From Methylobacterium sp. Leaf108 (GTDB lineage: Bacteria; Pseudomonadota; Alphaproteobacteria; Rhizobiales; Beijerinckiaceae), in assembly GCF_001423265.1 (NCBI RefSeq), contig NZ_LMND01000035.1:1-44865 (forward strand): a stretch of DNA of 44,865 bases, given 5' to 3'. The position numbers and the translations under genes were made by a program. The notes under the pieces are model-generated. The model saw only the letters and a list, made by a program, of their open reading frames with translations. It made no database searches and had not been told where the DNA came from. This document shows positions 16,967-24,827 of this stretch, one piece after another (the stretch's first letter is position 1; each line of letters starts with the position of its first letter).

Positions 16967-17120
16967 GGGGTCGCCACATCGTTTCGCGCCGCCTGACGGG
17001 TCGGCGGCCGGTGCGGAAACCATAGGCCGGGTCGCGAAGGCCGGGAAGCCAGGAATTGCGAAGGGGTTAACGCCGAGGCTCGAATTGCGCGGATCGTGTT
17101 GACGGTACCGCCATGTGGCA

Positions 17121-17138
17121 CGGGCGCCACAGCGCCCG
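17121..17138. terminator. Hairpin after the TIGR02301 gene
   Basis: CGGGCGC at 17121-17127 pairs with GCGCCCG at 17132-17138 around CACA. It lies 15 bases beyond the stop codon of the last gene of the SDR/FG-GAP/NUDIX operon and probably ends that transcript. Confidence 0.5.
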
Positions 17139-17152
17139 GCCTCGCACTTCGC

Positions 17153-17617
17153 TCACCCGCCGAACCGTCCGGCCAGGGACTGGGACAGGCGCTCGCCCTC
17201 GGTCACGAAGCGGTCGGCGGCCAGGGTCGCCGCCGGCGTGCAGACCCGGTAGGTGAGGGCATAGCCGCGGTAGCCGCGGTTGTAGGCGCCCGCGAGGCGC
17301 TCGCGGCGGCCCTGCGTCACGCCCTCGGCCTCCATCAGCGCCGCCATCCGGGTCGGCCATTCGCCGGCGTCGGGCGCCTTGCACAGTCCCCTCAGGAAGG
17401 CCAGGGCGCCGATGATTTCGGAGAGCCGCATCAGGTCGCGGTCGTAGGGGGCCGCCGGCGGCTCGGCCGACGGCGGCGGCTCCTTCTCGGCGGGCCTATT
17501 GTCGGCGGGCTTGGGCGCCTGGCGGGCCGGCGGGCGCGCCTGGGCGATGACGGGCGCGGGCACCGCCAGGGCGAGGCTCAGGGCCGCCACGCATGCGAGC
17601 GCCAGCGGGTTCCTCAC
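17153..17617 (-). CDS. TIGR02301-family exported protein
   Basis: A 154-residue protein starting at GTG, whose last bases overlap the NUDIX stop codon (GTGA). A signal peptide covers residues 1-26 (VAALSLALAVPAPVIAQ), followed by a Pro-rich linker (QAPKPADNRPAEKEPPPSAEPPAAP) and a helical domain: LMRLSEIIGALAFLRGLCKAPDAGEWPTRMAALMEAEGVTQGRRERLAGAYNRGYRGYALTYRVCTPAATLAADRFVTEGERLSQSLAGRFGG. The blocks LGALAYLRxLC...W and FNRGYRGY are those of the alphaproteobacterial TIGR02301 family, of unknown function. The two cysteines in the domain could form a disulfide in the periplasm. It is the last gene of a coupled operon. Confidence 0.82.
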   Translation of the reverse strand: MRNPLALACVAALSLALAVPAPVIAQARPPARQAPKPADNRPAEKEPPPSAEPPAAPYDRDLMRLSEIIGALAFLRGLCKAPDAGEWPTRMAALMEAEGVTQGRRERLAGAYNRGYRGYALTYRVCTPAATLAADRFVTEGERLSQSLAGRFGG

Positions 17618-18075
17618 CGCGGTTCCGCCCCGCCTGCGGCCCGGCGCGCGAACGCCTCGCCCAGGGTCTCGGCGAGGCCGGGCGTGGTCTCGAGGCCGGC
17701 CACCTCGGCCAGGGTGGCCCAGCGGACACCGAGCGCCTCGGGGCCCGGCACCGGCTCGCCGCCGCGCCACAGGGCGGCATGGGGATGGATCACGTAATGG
17801 TGGCGCAAGCGCCCGTCGGCCCCGTGCAGGATGATCTCGGTGGGGGTGAGGGGACCCAGGACCTCGGCCTCGACGCCGACCTCCTCGCGCAGTTCGCGCA
17901 AGGCGGCCGATGCCAGGGTCTCGCCCGGCTCCACGAGGCCGCCGGGCAGGGTCCAGACCCCGCGCAGGGGTTCGTTGGCCCGGGCGGCCAGCAGCACCCG
18001 GCCCTCGCGCAGCACGGCGATGGAGGCTCCCACGAAGGGCCGGGTCGGGAACAGACGTGCGTCCACCTCGCTCAC
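17614..18075 (-). CDS. NUDIX hydrolase
   Basis: A 153-residue NUDIX protein starting at GTG in a GTGA overlap with the upstream FG-GAP gene. The NUDIX box G-x5-E-x7-R-E-x2-E-E-x-G is complete (GGLVEPGETLASAALRELREEVG, about residues 45-67), giving the magnesium-binding glutamates. Such enzymes cleave nucleoside diphosphate-linked compounds; relatives of this type are often annotated as MutT- or ADP-ribose pyrophosphatase-like, but the substrate cannot be read from sequence. It also overlaps the next gene by four bases, so its translation is coupled on both sides, an unusual pairing of a cytosolic enzyme with two exported proteins. Confidence 0.9.
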   Translation of the reverse strand: MSEVDARLFPTRPFVGASIAVLREGRVLLAARANEPLRGVWTLPGGLVEPGETLASAALRELREEVGVEAEVLGPLTPTEIILHGADGRLRHHYVIHPHAALWRGGEPVPGPEALGVRWATLAEVAGLETTPGLAETLGEAFARRAAGGAEPR

Positions 18076-19154
18076 GGGGCGATCACCGCCACGCGCCCGT
18101 CGGCGAGCCCGACGAGGAGCGGGGCCTTGGGGCCGCGCCCGAGGGCGGACAGGCCGAACCCGGCCGGCGCCGGCAGGGCGATGCGCGCTCCCTCGCGGAA
18201 CCCGTCCGTCAGGTCGAGGACGACGACGGCACCGCGGTCGGACGAGGCCAGCGCGAGTTCGGGGCGGCCGTCGCCGTCGGTATCCACCAGGACGGCGAGA
18301 TCCGCTTGTGCCGCGCCCGCTCCCCGGTCGGTCAGGCCCGGCGCTTCCCCGAGGAGGCGAAAGGCGCCCGCCTCCCAGGCCCAGAGCTGGAGCAGGCCGC
18401 GACCGCCCGGCGCCAGCACGGTGGCGACCCGGACGGGGCCGTCGCCCGCGGAGGCGGCCACGGCCGCGATGTCGAGGTCCCCCCCGGCCTGCGGCGGCGT
18501 CCGTCCCAGCACCTCCCAGCCAGTGCCGGTCTTGCCCACCGCCGCCAGCACCGCGCCGTCGCCCTGCGCGATGACGCCGAACACGAGGGTGGCCGCGCCG
18601 GCCCGCGCCGCGTGCGGACGCGCGGGCGCGAAGGCGCCGCCGGATCCGGCCTCGACCGGATGGGTGGCGATCGGCACGGCCTTGGGCTCGGCGCTCATGG
18701 CCACCGGCTGGCGTTCGCGGATCGTCAGGGAGGGCCCGGAGGCGCCGGCGACGAGGTGGGCGCTGACGGGCCCCAGCACCGCCCCCCGCGAGCCGGGCAG
18801 AGCGCCCCGCGGCGTCTCGGCCGCGATCAGGCCCTCGATCGCCTCGGCCCCGATCAGGGTCGTCTCGATGCGCCCGTCCCGCAGGCTGAGGGCGGCCCCG
18901 CCGCCGTCCCCCCACACCACCGTCACGGGAGCGTCCTCCGGCTCGGCGCCGAGCGTCGCCTTGGGGTCCGAACGTTTGGGACGCGCCAGGGTCAGGAGGC
19001 CCGAGGTCGCCACGGAGACCGAGACCGCGCTGCCGGGGCCGCGCATGGCGCGGGCCGCGAACGGCAGGTCGAGGAGGGTGACGGTGGGCTCGGCGAGGGC
19101 GCCGGCGGTGGACATCAGGACAGCCAGCAGCGCGAGGGCGCCGCGGTCAGACAT
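18072..19154 (-). CDS. Exported FG-GAP/VCBS-repeat protein
   Basis: A 360-residue protein with an N-terminal signal peptide (LALLAVLMSTAGALAEP) and a body with the feel of a beta-propeller. The motif LAVLVDTDGDGRPELALASSDRG (about residues 282-304) is a calcium-binding FG-GAP/VCBS element (D-x-D-x-D-G-x-x-E); neighbouring stretches such as GDGPVRVATVLAPGGRGLLQLWAWEAGAFRLLGEAPG read as blades. Probably periplasmic. The gene overlaps the SDR gene by eight bases and the NUDIX gene by four. Function unknown; relatives are usually noted only as VCBS-repeat proteins. Confidence 0.72.
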   Translation of the reverse strand: MSDRGALALLAVLMSTAGALAEPTVTLLDLPFAARAMRGPGSAVSVSVATSGLLTLARPKRSDPKATLGAEPEDAPVTVVWGDGGGAALSLRDGRIETTLIGAEAIEGLIAAETPRGALPGSRGAVLGPVSAHLVAGASGPSLTIRERQPVAMSAEPKAVPIATHPVEAGSGGAFAPARPHAARAGAATLVFGVIAQGDGAVLAAVGKTGTGWEVLGRTPPQAGGDLDIAAVAASAGDGPVRVATVLAPGGRGLLQLWAWEAGAFRLLGEAPGLTDRGAGAAQADLAVLVDTDGDGRPELALASSDRGAVVVLDLTDGFREGARIALPAPAGFGLSALGRGPKAPLLVGLADGRVAVIAP

Positions 19155-19902
19155 GCTGTCCGCCGTTGATGTGCAGTTCGGCGCCGTTCACGTAGGACGA
19201 GGCCTCGGTGCACAGGAAGTAGATCGCCTTGGCGACCTCGTCCGGCGTGCCGAGCCGCCGCTGCGGGATGCCGGCCACGATCTTGTCGGTGCCCGGCGAC
19301 AGGATGGCGGTGTCGATCTCGCCGGGGGAGATCGCGTTGACGCGCACGCCGAGCGGCCCGAAATCGCTGGCGAGCTCGCGGGTCAGGCCGGCCAGGGCCG
19401 CCTTCGAGGTGCCGTAGGCCGCCCCCGCGAAGGGGTGGACGCGCGAGCCGGCGATGGAGGTGACGTTGACGATGGAGCCCTTGGCGCGGGTGAGCTCGTC
19501 GCACAGGCCCCGCGCCAGCAGGAGCGGCGCGAACACGTTGACCTGGAACACCTTGCGCCAGTCGCCGAACTCGGTGGCGATGGCGCCGAGGCGGTCGCCG
19601 TTGGCGCCCTTGGGCGAGATGCCGGCGTTGTTGACGAGGGCGTGCAGGAGGCCGCCCTCGTCGGCCAGGCGCCCGGCGACCTCGGCGATGCCGCGCATGG
19701 TGTCCTCGGGGTCGGCCAGATCCACCTGGAGATGGTCCTCGGGACCCATCTCCCACGGGCAGTTCTCGGGGAAGGCATGACGCGAGCAGGTGATGACCCG
19801 CCAGCCGGCGGCCGAGAAGCGCTTCACGGTGGCGTGGCCGATGCCCCGGCTCGCCCCCGTGAGCAGCATGACGCGCCGACGTTCGTTGACGGATGTGGCC
19901 AA
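19147..19902 (-). CDS. Short-chain dehydrogenase/reductase (SDR)
   Basis: A 251-residue classical SDR. The cofactor motif TGASRGIG is at residues 15-22, NNAG near 92-95, and the catalytic set S-Y-K is in SIAGSRVHPFAGAAYGTSKAAL. C-terminal features RVNAISPGEID and YVNGAELHINGGQHV are typical. The substrate is not apparent; an arginine/threonine-rich turn after strand 2 (CSRHAF) suggests NADP(H). It is the first gene of a minus-strand operon with the FG-GAP, NUDIX and TIGR02301 genes, overlapping the next by eight bases. Cytosolic. Confidence 0.92.
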   Translation of the reverse strand: MATSVNERRRVMLLTGASRGIGHATVKRFSAAGWRVITCSRHAFPENCPWEMGPEDHLQVDLADPEDTMRGIAEVAGRLADEGGLLHALVNNAGISPKGANGDRLGAIATEFGDWRKVFQVNVFAPLLLARGLCDELTRAKGSIVNVTSIAGSRVHPFAGAAYGTSKAALAGLTRELASDFGPLGVRVNAISPGEIDTAILSPGTDKIVAGIPQRRLGTPDEVAKAIYFLCTEASSYVNGAELHINGGQHV

Positions 19903-20030
19903 GGCCGTTCCTCATGGGATCGCGGGCGGCCGCTCCCGTCCCGGTTCGCCGCCGCGCCGCACAGGTCTAAGCCGCGGGGCGCGGGAAATCCAGGGTCGAT
20001 CCCGCGCCGCAGCACGGCGGCGGGCGCTCC

Positions 20031-20681
20031 TCACGGATAGAGGCGCGCGCGCTCCCAGCCGTCGCCGGCGCGGGTGAAGCGCACCCGGTCGTGGAGGCGG
20101 AACGGGCCGTTCTCCCAGAACTCGATCGCCACCGGCGCGATGCGGAAACCCGTCCAGTTCGCCGGCCGGGGGATCGGTCCTTCGCCGAAGCGGGCGGACA
20201 GGGCCTCGACCTCGGCCTCCAGGGTGGCGCGGTCGGGCAGGGGCCGCGACTGCCGGCTGGCGTGGGCGCCGATGCGGCTGACCCGGGCGCGGCTGGCGAA
20301 ATAGGCGTCGGCCTCCTCGGCCGAGACCGGGCCGACCGGGCCGCGGGCCCGGACCTGCCGGCGCAGGCTCTTCCAGTGCAGCACGATGGCGGCCTGCGGG
20401 TTCTCGCCCAGTTCGCCGCCCTTGGCGGACTCGACGTTCGTGTAGAACACGAAGCCGCGAGGATCGACGCCCTTCAGGAGCACCATGCGCACGTCGGGCA
20501 GGCCGTCCGTGCCGGCGGTGGCGAGCGCCATGGCGTTGGCATCCTCCGGCTCGGAGCGCTCGGCCTGGCTCATCCATTGCGAGAACAGCGCCCAGGGGTC
20601 GTCGCGCAGGGTGAAATCCTCCGCGTCCGACTCACCGAACGTTAACCCATCCGGGCTGTAGTCGTGGCTCATCGTGTTCAT
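20031..20681 (-). CDS. pdxH: Pyridoxamine 5'-phosphate oxidase
   Basis: A 216-residue FMN enzyme that oxidises pyridoxamine or pyridoxine 5'-phosphate to pyridoxal 5'-phosphate. Motifs: PDVRMVLLKGVDPRGFVFYTNVESAKGGEL for FMN phosphate and substrate binding, AAIVLHWKSLRRQVRARGPV, SRIGAHASRQSRPL, and the C-terminal WERARLYP that matches the family's W-x-x-x-R-L-x-P end. Length is close to the E. coli enzyme (218). I use ATG at 20681; a second ATG three codons on (20672) is possible and neither has a strong ribosome site. Divergent from the lipoprotein gene, 122 bp apart. PLP made here serves, among others, the two cysteine desulfurases in this window. Confidence 0.95.
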   Translation of the reverse strand: MNTMSHDYSPDGLTFGESDAEDFTLRDDPWALFSQWMSQAERSEPEDANAMALATAGTDGLPDVRMVLLKGVDPRGFVFYTNVESAKGGELGENPQAAIVLHWKSLRRQVRARGPVGPVSAEEADAYFASRARVSRIGAHASRQSRPLPDRATLEAEVEALSARFGEGPIPRPANWTGFRIAPVAIEFWENGPFRLHDRVRFTRAGDGWERARLYP

Positions 20682-20803
20682 CTCGCAAGGGCAGGGCATC
20701 GACCGAGCGGGCGCGGGGCCCGGACGATCGATGCCACGACGACGAATGTGGGGACCAGGCTCGCGGCAGGCGCCGGCGTCCGGTGTCGTTGAGATCAGGT
20801 GTG

Positions 20804-21313
20804 ATGCGTGTGCGTAACGATCGGTCCAAGTTCCATAGCCCGAACCCGTCCCCCGATCCACGCCGGAGGCCCTGGCGTCTCGTCGCGAGCGTGGGGATCG
20901 GCCTGTCGGTGCTGCCGCTGGTGGGCTGCGGCCTGCCGCTGATCACCTTCCAGACCGAGGAGCCGGCCACGGTCGCCGATCCGGTCAGCACGGGCAGCAT
21001 CGACAAGCAGCCCAGGAGCTTCGGCGGCGATCTCGGCACCGAGGACTGGCGCCGGGCCCACGCGGCGCTCACCGTCGCCCTCGATCCCCAGGGCAACGGT
21101 CGCCCGGTGAAATGGGACAACCCGGAGACGCGGCTGCGCGGGGCGGTGAACCCGACCGGGCTTCCCTATGTCGCGGGCGACTTCGTCTGCCGCGACTTCC
21201 TCGCCTCGGTGATCGCGCCGCAGAAGAGCCGCTTCGTGCGCGGCACCGGTTGCAAGCTGTCGGGCGGCGAGTGGGAGCTGCGGCGCCTGCGGGCCGCCAA
21301 GGCCGGCGCCTGA
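20804..21313 (+). CDS. RT0821/Lpp0805-like surface-antigen-family lipoprotein
   Basis: A 169-residue probable lipoprotein. After an Arg/Pro-rich head there is a hydrophobic segment RLVASVGIGLSVLPLVGC with the lipobox LVGC (Cys42). The C-terminal half WRRAHAALTVALDPQGNGRPVKWDNPETRLRGAVNPTGLPYVAGDFVCRDFLASV...RGTGCKLSGGEWELRRL matches the small surface-antigen domain, with the usual 'W.NP.T...G.V.P......G..CR.F' pattern and a second GTGC+..G.W cysteine. An AGG five bases before the ATG supports the start. Its stop codon lies in the first unit of a 37-bp tandem repeat. Envelope-located; role unknown. Confidence 0.78.
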   Translation: MRVRNDRSKFHSPNPSPDPRRRPWRLVASVGIGLSVLPLVGCGLPLITFQTEEPATVADPVSTGSIDKQPRSFGGDLGTEDWRRAHAALTVALDPQGNGRPVKWDNPETRLRGAVNPTGLPYVAGDFVCRDFLASVIAPQKSRFVRGTGCKLSGGEWELRRLRAAKAGA

Positions 21314-21460
21314 GGCGCAGGCCCCTCGATCCGGCAAGACCGGCGCCTGAGGCGCAGGCCCCTCGATCCGGCACGGCCGGCGCCTGAGGCGCAGGCTCCT
21401 CGATCCGGCACGGCCGGCGCGCAGGCCCCTTGATCCGGCAAGACCGGCGCCTGAGGCGCG
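21305..21460 (+). repeat. 37-bp tandem repeat, about 4.4 units, beginning inside the lipoprotein gene
   Basis: Units start with GGCGCCTGAGGCGCAGG and end in GATCCGGCA plus AGACC or CGGCC: 21305-21341, 21342-21378, 21379-21415, a shortened unit 21416-21445 that lacks seven bases of the GCCTGAGGC core, and a partial unit from 21446. The first unit encodes the C-terminal Gly-Ala and the stop codon. GGCGCCTGAGGCGC is itself nearly palindromic, so each unit can form a small hairpin. Confidence 0.92.
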
Positions 21461-21659
21461 GGGCCGGGTTTTACCGGCCCGGTTGACGCCCGCGCCGCGA
21501 CGGGTGAATTCTGGCGTCGGGACCGTTGCATGGAAGCAACACGCTTCCCACCTCCCGGCTGAGGTCCGTGGTACGGACTTCCCCGGGAGTTGGACGGGCA
21601 GCCCCTCTCTCGACGCGGTCGGCCCGTCTTCCAACGGCACAGAGATTCAAGAAGCGACG
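21314..21659. other. Non-coding stretch of 346 bases before the dnaJ-like gene
   Basis: No convincing gene. The first 150 bases are the 37-bp tandem repeat. A hairpin with 7-bp arms (GGGCCGG at 21461-21467, CCGGCCC at 21474-21480) and loop GTTTTA follows. A TTGACG at 21483-21488 with TGAATT 16 bases later is a weak promoter candidate. The last 130 bases hold the structured leader listed separately. Confidence 0.7.
21525..21589 (+). promoter_or_regulatory. Structured 5' leader of the dnaJ-like gene
   Basis: Three hairpins can form in the 135 bases before the start codon. GTTGC/GCAAC (21525-21529, 21536-21540) and GGAAGC/GCTTCC (21532-21537, 21543-21548) share bases and exclude each other. A nested hairpin follows: outer CTCCCGG/CCGGGAG (21552-21558, 21583-21589), inner GTCCGT/ACGGAC (21564-21569, 21573-21578). 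It may be a regulatory leader, for example temperature-responsive, but it matches no element that I know. Confidence 0.45.
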
Positions 21660-22607
21660 ATGCGCAATCCCTATGACGTGCTGGGTGTGCCCAAGGGCGC
21701 CAGCGAAGCCGACATCAAGAAGGCCTATCGCCGGCTCGCCAAGACCTATCACCCCGACCGCAACGCCGGCGACGCCAAGGCCAAGGACCGGTTCTCGGAG
21801 GCGAATTCCGCCTACGAGATCCTGGGCGACGCGGCCAAGCGCGCCCAGTTCGACCGCGGCGAGATCGACGCCGACGGCAAGCCCCGTGCCACCGGCTTCG
21901 AGGGGTTCGGCGGCTTCGGCGGCGGCCAGGGCGCGCGCCCCGGCGGGTTCGACTTCGAGAGCGCCGCCCGCTCGCGCGGCGGTGGCGGTGGCGGGATCGG
22001 CGAAGACATCTTCTCGCACCTGTTCGGCGAGGCGTTCCGCACCGGCGGCGGGCCGGGCCCCGGTGCGGCGCGCGGGGGCGCCCAGCGTGGCGAGGACGTG
22101 GCCGCCGAGCTCAGCGTCACCCTGGAGCAGGTCGCCAGCGAGGAGAAGCTGCGCCTGGGCCTGCCGGGTGGGCGCGAGGTCGACGTGATGGTGCCCAAGG
22201 GCGTCAGCGACGGCCAGGTGATCCGCCTGCGCGGGCTCGGCCAGCCCGGCGGCCCGCGCGCGGAGCCCGGGGACGCGCTCCTCACCATCCGCATCCTGCC
22301 GCACGCCGCCTTCCGGATGGAGGGGGCGGACCTGCGCACCACCGTCGAGGTGCCGCTCGAGGACGCGATCCTCGGCGGGGCGATCCGGGTGCCGACCCTG
22401 ACCGGGGCGGTGGAGATGAAGATGCCCGCGATGACGAGTTCGGGCCGGACCTTCCGCCTCAAGGGCAAGGGTCTGCCCAGGAAGGACGGCAGCCGCGGCG
22501 ACCTCCTGGCCACCACCGCCGTCGCCCTGCCCGCCGCCGAGGACGCGGCCCTGACCGACTACGCCCGCGCCCGTCGCCAGGCCCGGGCCGACGCCGGACA
22601 GGCGTGA
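21660..22607 (+). CDS. DnaJ-class co-chaperone, CbpA-like (no zinc finger)
   Basis: A 315-residue type-II J-protein. Residues 1-68 are the J-domain with the HPD motif in KTYHPDRNAGDAKAKDRF (HPD at 31-33), which stimulates the ATPase of DnaK. A Gly/Phe-rich linker (GFEGFGGFGGGQGARPGGFDFE, Gly-rich to about 130) follows, then two beta-barrel substrate-binding domains (ELSVTLEQVASEEKLRLGLPGG ... GDALLTIRILPHAAFRMEGADLRTTVEVPLEDAILGG ... FRLKGKGLPRKDGSRGDLL). The Cys-rich zinc finger of true DnaJ is missing, as in CbpA. The ribosome site is weak (GAAG). A structured leader lies upstream. Confidence 0.92.
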   Translation: MRNPYDVLGVPKGASEADIKKAYRRLAKTYHPDRNAGDAKAKDRFSEANSAYEILGDAAKRAQFDRGEIDADGKPRATGFEGFGGFGGGQGARPGGFDFESAARSRGGGGGGIGEDIFSHLFGEAFRTGGGPGPGAARGGAQRGEDVAAELSVTLEQVASEEKLRLGLPGGREVDVMVPKGVSDGQVIRLRGLGQPGGPRAEPGDALLTIRILPHAAFRMEGADLRTTVEVPLEDAILGGAIRVPTLTGAVEMKMPAMTSSGRTFRLKGKGLPRKDGSRGDLLATTAVALPAAEDAALTDYARARRQARADAGQA

Positions 22608-22780
22608 GCGCGCGGGGCGACCGGGTTCGCCCGATTGCCGGTTCACCGCGACGGGCGGACTTCCGTCGCCCGCGGGCGTCCGCTAAGGATGCCTCTCGCG
22701 CAAGGGCCGTCCGGTCCTCCGGGGGGCCCACCAGCGGGAGGTCCGCCCGGATGCGCCGCGGCCCCTCGATCAGGTGATTC

Positions 22781-23623
22781 ATGGCGGATACGAACCCGGT
22801 TCACGATCACGTCGGCGGACTCCTGGCCGGCAAACGCGGCCTGGTGCTCGGTGTCGCCAACATCCGTTCGATCGCCTGGGGTATCGCCAAGAGCGCGCAC
22901 GCGCACGGCGCCAAGCTCGCCTTCACCTACCAGGGCGACGCCCTCAAGAAGCGGGTCGAGCCCCTGGCGCGCGAGCTCGACGCCCATGTGGTCGGCCATT
23001 GCGACGTCACCGACCCGGCCTCCATCGACGCGGTGTTCGCCGCCGCCGCCGAGGTGTTCCCCGAGGGGATCGACTTCGTCGTCCACTGCATCGCCTTCTC
23101 CGACAAGGACGAGCTCACCGGGCGCTACGTCGAGACCTCGGAGGGCAACTTCACGAAGTCGCTCCTCATCTCCTGCTACTCGTTCACGGCCATCGCCCAG
23201 CGCGCCGAGAAGCTGATGCCCAACGGCGGCTCGCTGCTGACGCTGACCTACTACGGCGCCGAGAAATGGATGCCGCACTACAACGTGATGGGCGTGGCCA
23301 AGGCGGCGCTGGAGGCCTCGGTGCGCTACCTCGCCGCCGACCTCGGTCCCTCGAAGATCCGCGTCAACGCGATCTCGGCCGGGCCGATCAAGACGCTGGC
23401 CGCCTCGGGCATCGGCGACTTCCGCTACATCCTCAAGTGGAACGAGTACAACGCCCCCCTGCGCCGCACCGTGACCATCGACGAGGTCGGCGAGACCGCG
23501 AGCTACCTCATCTCCGACATGTCCCGCGGCATGACCGGCGAGATCCTGCACGTCGACGCCGGGTATCACGTGGTGGGGATGAAGAACCCGGACGCGCCGG
23601 ACCTGTCGCTCGACAAGGATTGA
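22781..23623 (+). CDS. fabI: Enoyl-[acyl-carrier-protein] reductase (NADH) FabI
   Basis: A 280-residue atypical SDR that performs the last reduction of each fatty-acid elongation cycle. The cofactor region is GLVLGVANIRSIAWGIAKSAH; the catalytic set is in LTYYGAEKWMPHYNVMGVAKAAL: Tyr157 and Tyr167 correspond to E. coli Tyr146/Tyr156 and Lys174 to Lys163. The C-terminal GMTGEILHVDAGYHVVGM is standard. AGGTGA five bases before the ATG is a good ribosome site. The 173 bp upstream of it contains no gene. FabI is the target of triclosan and isoniazid-like inhibitors in other bacteria. Confidence 0.96.
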   Translation: MADTNPVHDHVGGLLAGKRGLVLGVANIRSIAWGIAKSAHAHGAKLAFTYQGDALKKRVEPLARELDAHVVGHCDVTDPASIDAVFAAAAEVFPEGIDFVVHCIAFSDKDELTGRYVETSEGNFTKSLLISCYSFTAIAQRAEKLMPNGGSLLTLTYYGAEKWMPHYNVMGVAKAALEASVRYLAADLGPSKIRVNAISAGPIKTLAASGIGDFRYILKWNEYNAPLRRTVTIDEVGETASYLISDMSRGMTGEILHVDAGYHVVGMKNPDAPDLSLDKD

Positions 23624-23728
23624 GCGAGGACGGTCTTCGCCGATCGTTGGCGAGGGAAGTGCGGTTTCGCGCGTTCGTCCGAGGGCCGGCGGCGTAAGCC
23701 GGAGGTCCGACAGCCGCGGAACTCCGAC

Positions 23729-24802
23729 ATGAGCGCCATCCCATCGCGTTTCGAGGCGGCGGCCGAGGCCGGGATCATCACCCCCGACCAGGCCGAGACG
23801 CTCGCTGCCTTCTACGCGTCGCAGGCCGTTCCGGCGTTCGCGCTCGCCGCTTCGGCCGGGGCTGCGCGGGCGGTCTTCGATCTCGCCCACGTGCTCTGGT
23901 ATGCCGGGGCGCTGGTCGTCATGGCGGCGATGGGCTTGTTCTCGACCCTCGCCTTCGGCCTCATGGGCGGCCCGGCCCTCACCGCGACCGCGCTCGTCTA
24001 CGCCGCCGCCTTCGTGGCCGCCGGCCGCCATCTCTGGCATGTCCGCAAACTGCAGATCCCCGGCGGCCTCCTCATCACCTGTGCCGTCGCGATGACGCCG
24101 CTCGCGGTCTACGGCATCCAGGAGAGCGGGGGATGGGGGACGGCCGACAGGCCGGGGAACTACCGGGATTTCTTCCTCTGGATCAAGGCGGGCTGGCTCC
24201 CGATGGAGATCGCGACCCTCGCCGCCACCGCCCTCGCCTTGCGCTTCCACCGCTTCGGCTTTCTCGCGATGGTCGCGGCGGTGACGCTTTGGTTCGTCTC
24301 GATGGACATCGCGGTCTGGATCGCGAACTCGCAAAGCGACTGGGAGACACGCCGCGCGATCTCCCTGTGGTTCGGGCTCGGCCTGATCGTCTTCGCCTGG
24401 ACGGTCGACCTGCGCCAGAGCCGCGCCGACTACGCGTTCTGGCTGCACCTCGCCGGAATCGCGACGTTCTGGGGAGCGCTCACGGCGCAGGGTTCGTCGA
24501 GCGAGGTCGCAAGAGCGTTCTATGCTCTCCTCAACGCCGGCCTCGTCGCGGTCTCGATCTTTCTCTCGCGGCGGGTCTACGCCCTCTTCGGCGCGATCGG
24601 ACTCGCCATCTATCTCGGTCACCTCTCCCATCGGGTCTTCGCGGATTCGCTGTTGTTTCCCTTCGGCCTGTCCCTGATCGGGCTCGCGATGATCGGTGCC
24701 GGCCTCCTCTACCAGCGCCACAGCGCCCGGATCGGACATGCGATCGACCGGATGCTGCCGGCCCGCCTCGTGCGGCTGAAGCCGCGTCACGCGATCGGAT
24801 AG
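23729..24802 (+). CDS. Polytopic membrane protein, DUF2157-like
   Basis: A 357-residue inner-membrane protein with a short cytosolic N-terminus and about ten hydrophobic helices (for example VFDLAHVLWYAGALVVMAAMGLF, LTATALVYAAAFVAAG, GLLITCAVAMTPLAVYGI, FLAMVAAVTLWFVSMDIAVWI, FALLNAG-type segments and LIGLAMIGAGLLY near the end). The N-terminal EAAAEAGIITPDQAETLAAFYASQ resembles the start of DUF2157 proteins, whose function is unknown. Codon use is slightly less GC-biased than in fabI. It follows fabI by 105 bp on the same strand and is convergent with the PPK2 gene, 25 bp apart. Confidence 0.75.
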   Translation: MSAIPSRFEAAAEAGIITPDQAETLAAFYASQAVPAFALAASAGAARAVFDLAHVLWYAGALVVMAAMGLFSTLAFGLMGGPALTATALVYAAAFVAAGRHLWHVRKLQIPGGLLITCAVAMTPLAVYGIQESGGWGTADRPGNYRDFFLWIKAGWLPMEIATLAATALALRFHRFGFLAMVAAVTLWFVSMDIAVWIANSQSDWETRRAISLWFGLGLIVFAWTVDLRQSRADYAFWLHLAGIATFWGALTAQGSSSEVARAFYALLNAGLVAVSIFLSRRVYALFGAIGLAIYLGHLSHRVFADSLLFPFGLSLIGLAMIGAGLLYQRHSARIGHAIDRMLPARLVRLKPRHAIG

Positions 24803-24827
24803 CCGCACGTCCATCTGGGTGCGTCCT

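Noticed and set aside
21069..21640. Minus-strand frames with repeated peptides such as APQAPVLPDRGACASGAG
   Set aside because: They are translations of the 37-bp tandem repeat opposite a lipoprotein gene and have no start or family support.
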